This document shows, piece after piece, positions 4,640 through 5,176 of a stretch of 5,176 bases of DNA. Numbering within the stretch: position 1 is the stretch's first letter; the number at the start of each line of letters is the position of its first letter. The stretch is from assembly GCA_014804285.1 (NCBI GenBank), contig JAAVAA010000073.1:15773-20948 (forward strand), read 5' to 3'. The translations under genes were made by a program, and so were the position numbers. The notes beneath the pieces were generated by a model. It worked only from the letters and a program-made list of their open reading frames with translations, searched no databases and was not told where the DNA came from. Source of the stretch: Lachnospiraceae bacterium. GTDB lineage: Bacteria; Bacillota; Clostridia; Lachnospirales; Lachnospiraceae.

Positions 4640-5176
4640 CTATAGAGCCTTTTTGACGGAAATTGCTTTCATAGGACACATCTCCTGACAACAGAAGCAG
4701 GAGATACAGCCCTTCTTTTTAAAATGGGCTTTACGCTTTTTGATGGTAATAATCTTTGCAGGGCAGCTTTCCGCACATTTACCGCAGCCGACGCAAAGGT
4801 CTTCATTCAGCTGGGGATAAGATTTTAACAGCCTTTTGGCTATGGGCAGGAGAATAGCTGGGATTTTTCCGGAAAAATCAAGCTTTATTGTGTCAGGAAC
4901 CTGAAAGGGAGTGAGATTATCCGGAATCTCATCCCCGGTCAGCTTTATTTCGTCCGGCTTTGCAAGTCCGGATTCCACTGCCTGACGGATCATGACGATG
5001 CTCATGGGATCCAGTTTCATAAGTTTTGCGGCAAAGTAATCCTGAGTATAGAAATCTTTGGCAGCAAGAAGCATATGCAGGGGATGGGAGGTGCCTCCGG
5101 TAGGACCGTTTCCCTCCATGGCGTCAATGGCGTCAATGATCGTAAGCTGCGGATTTACTGTCTGGGCAAGCTCCAA
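4640..5176 (-). CDS. DUF362 protein with C-terminal double 4Fe-4S ferredoxin domain (N-terminus outside window)
   Basis: The frame is open to the right edge, so only the C-terminal 179 or so residues are present; the TTG at the very edge is probably internal. The start of the visible part, LTIIDAIDAMEGNGPTGGT (residues 11-29) followed by LLAAKDFYTQDYFAAKLM, is the DUF362 core signature. The C-terminus has two clusters of the CxxCxxCxxxCP type: C128, C131, C134 and C138, then C157, C160, C163 and C167. An extra cysteine, C162, lies in the second. These would bind two 4Fe-4S clusters, as in clostridial ferredoxins, suggesting an anaerobic redox or electron-transfer role in the cytoplasm; the reaction is unknown. 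Full proteins of this type are roughly 370-380 residues. The gene converges on the proS remnant with a 17-base gap, and I see no clear hairpin terminator there. Confidence 0.9.
   Translation of the reverse strand: MELAQTVNPQLTIIDAIDAMEGNGPTGGTSHPLHMLLAAKDFYTQDYFAAKLMKLDPMSIVMIRQAVESGLAKPDEIKLTGDEIPDNLTPFQVPDTIKLDFSGKIPAILLPIAKRLLKSYPQLNEDLCVGCGKCAESCPAKIITIKKRKAHFKKKGCISCFCCQEMCPMKAISVKKAL

Overview
The window looks like a chromosomal segment of a Gram-positive Firmicute, most likely a clostridium or a Lachnospiraceae-type gut anaerobe. The evidence is strong AGGAGG-type ribosome sites, a T-box leader, a DUF362/ferredoxin protein, a paired DUF3990 gene, and moderately AT-rich coding sequence. 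I assign no species.

Layout, left to right. Positions 1-1044 hold the end of one ABC-2 type permease and a complete second one, the paired membrane subunits of an ABC exporter whose ATPase probably lies off the left edge. Converging on them with an 11-base gap is an AraC-family regulator with a GyrI-like ligand-binding half (1056-1943, minus). It shares a 140-base divergent promoter region with a small nitrilase-superfamily hydrolase (2084-2803, plus). That region carries a 20-base-periodic direct repeat placed on the -35 zones of both promoters, as expected for an AraC-type operator.

Positions 2988-3882 hold a tight, overlapping two-gene unit. The first gene is a DUF3990 protein, a predicted ADP-ribosyltransferase-fold family. 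The second is an unnamed 147-residue partner whose N-terminus may be DUF3791-like. The pair resembles a toxin-antitoxin or ADP-ribosylation module, but that function is inferred.

Positions 3971-4278 form a complete T-box control region: a near-consensus promoter, Stem I with K-turn and specifier loop, the conserved T-box sequence and an intrinsic terminator. The specifier reads as proline (CCC). Straight after the terminator the reading frame enters the C-terminal anticodon-binding domain of prolyl-tRNA synthetase with no start codon and no catalytic domain. This is a 5'-deleted proS that has kept its riboswitch. Converging on it from the right edge is the C-terminal part of a DUF362 protein ending in two 4Fe-4S ferredoxin motifs.

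The best candidates for something undescribed are the T-box joined to a catalytic-domain-less proS remnant, the DUF3990/partner unit, and the AraC-hydrolase divergent pair with its repeat.
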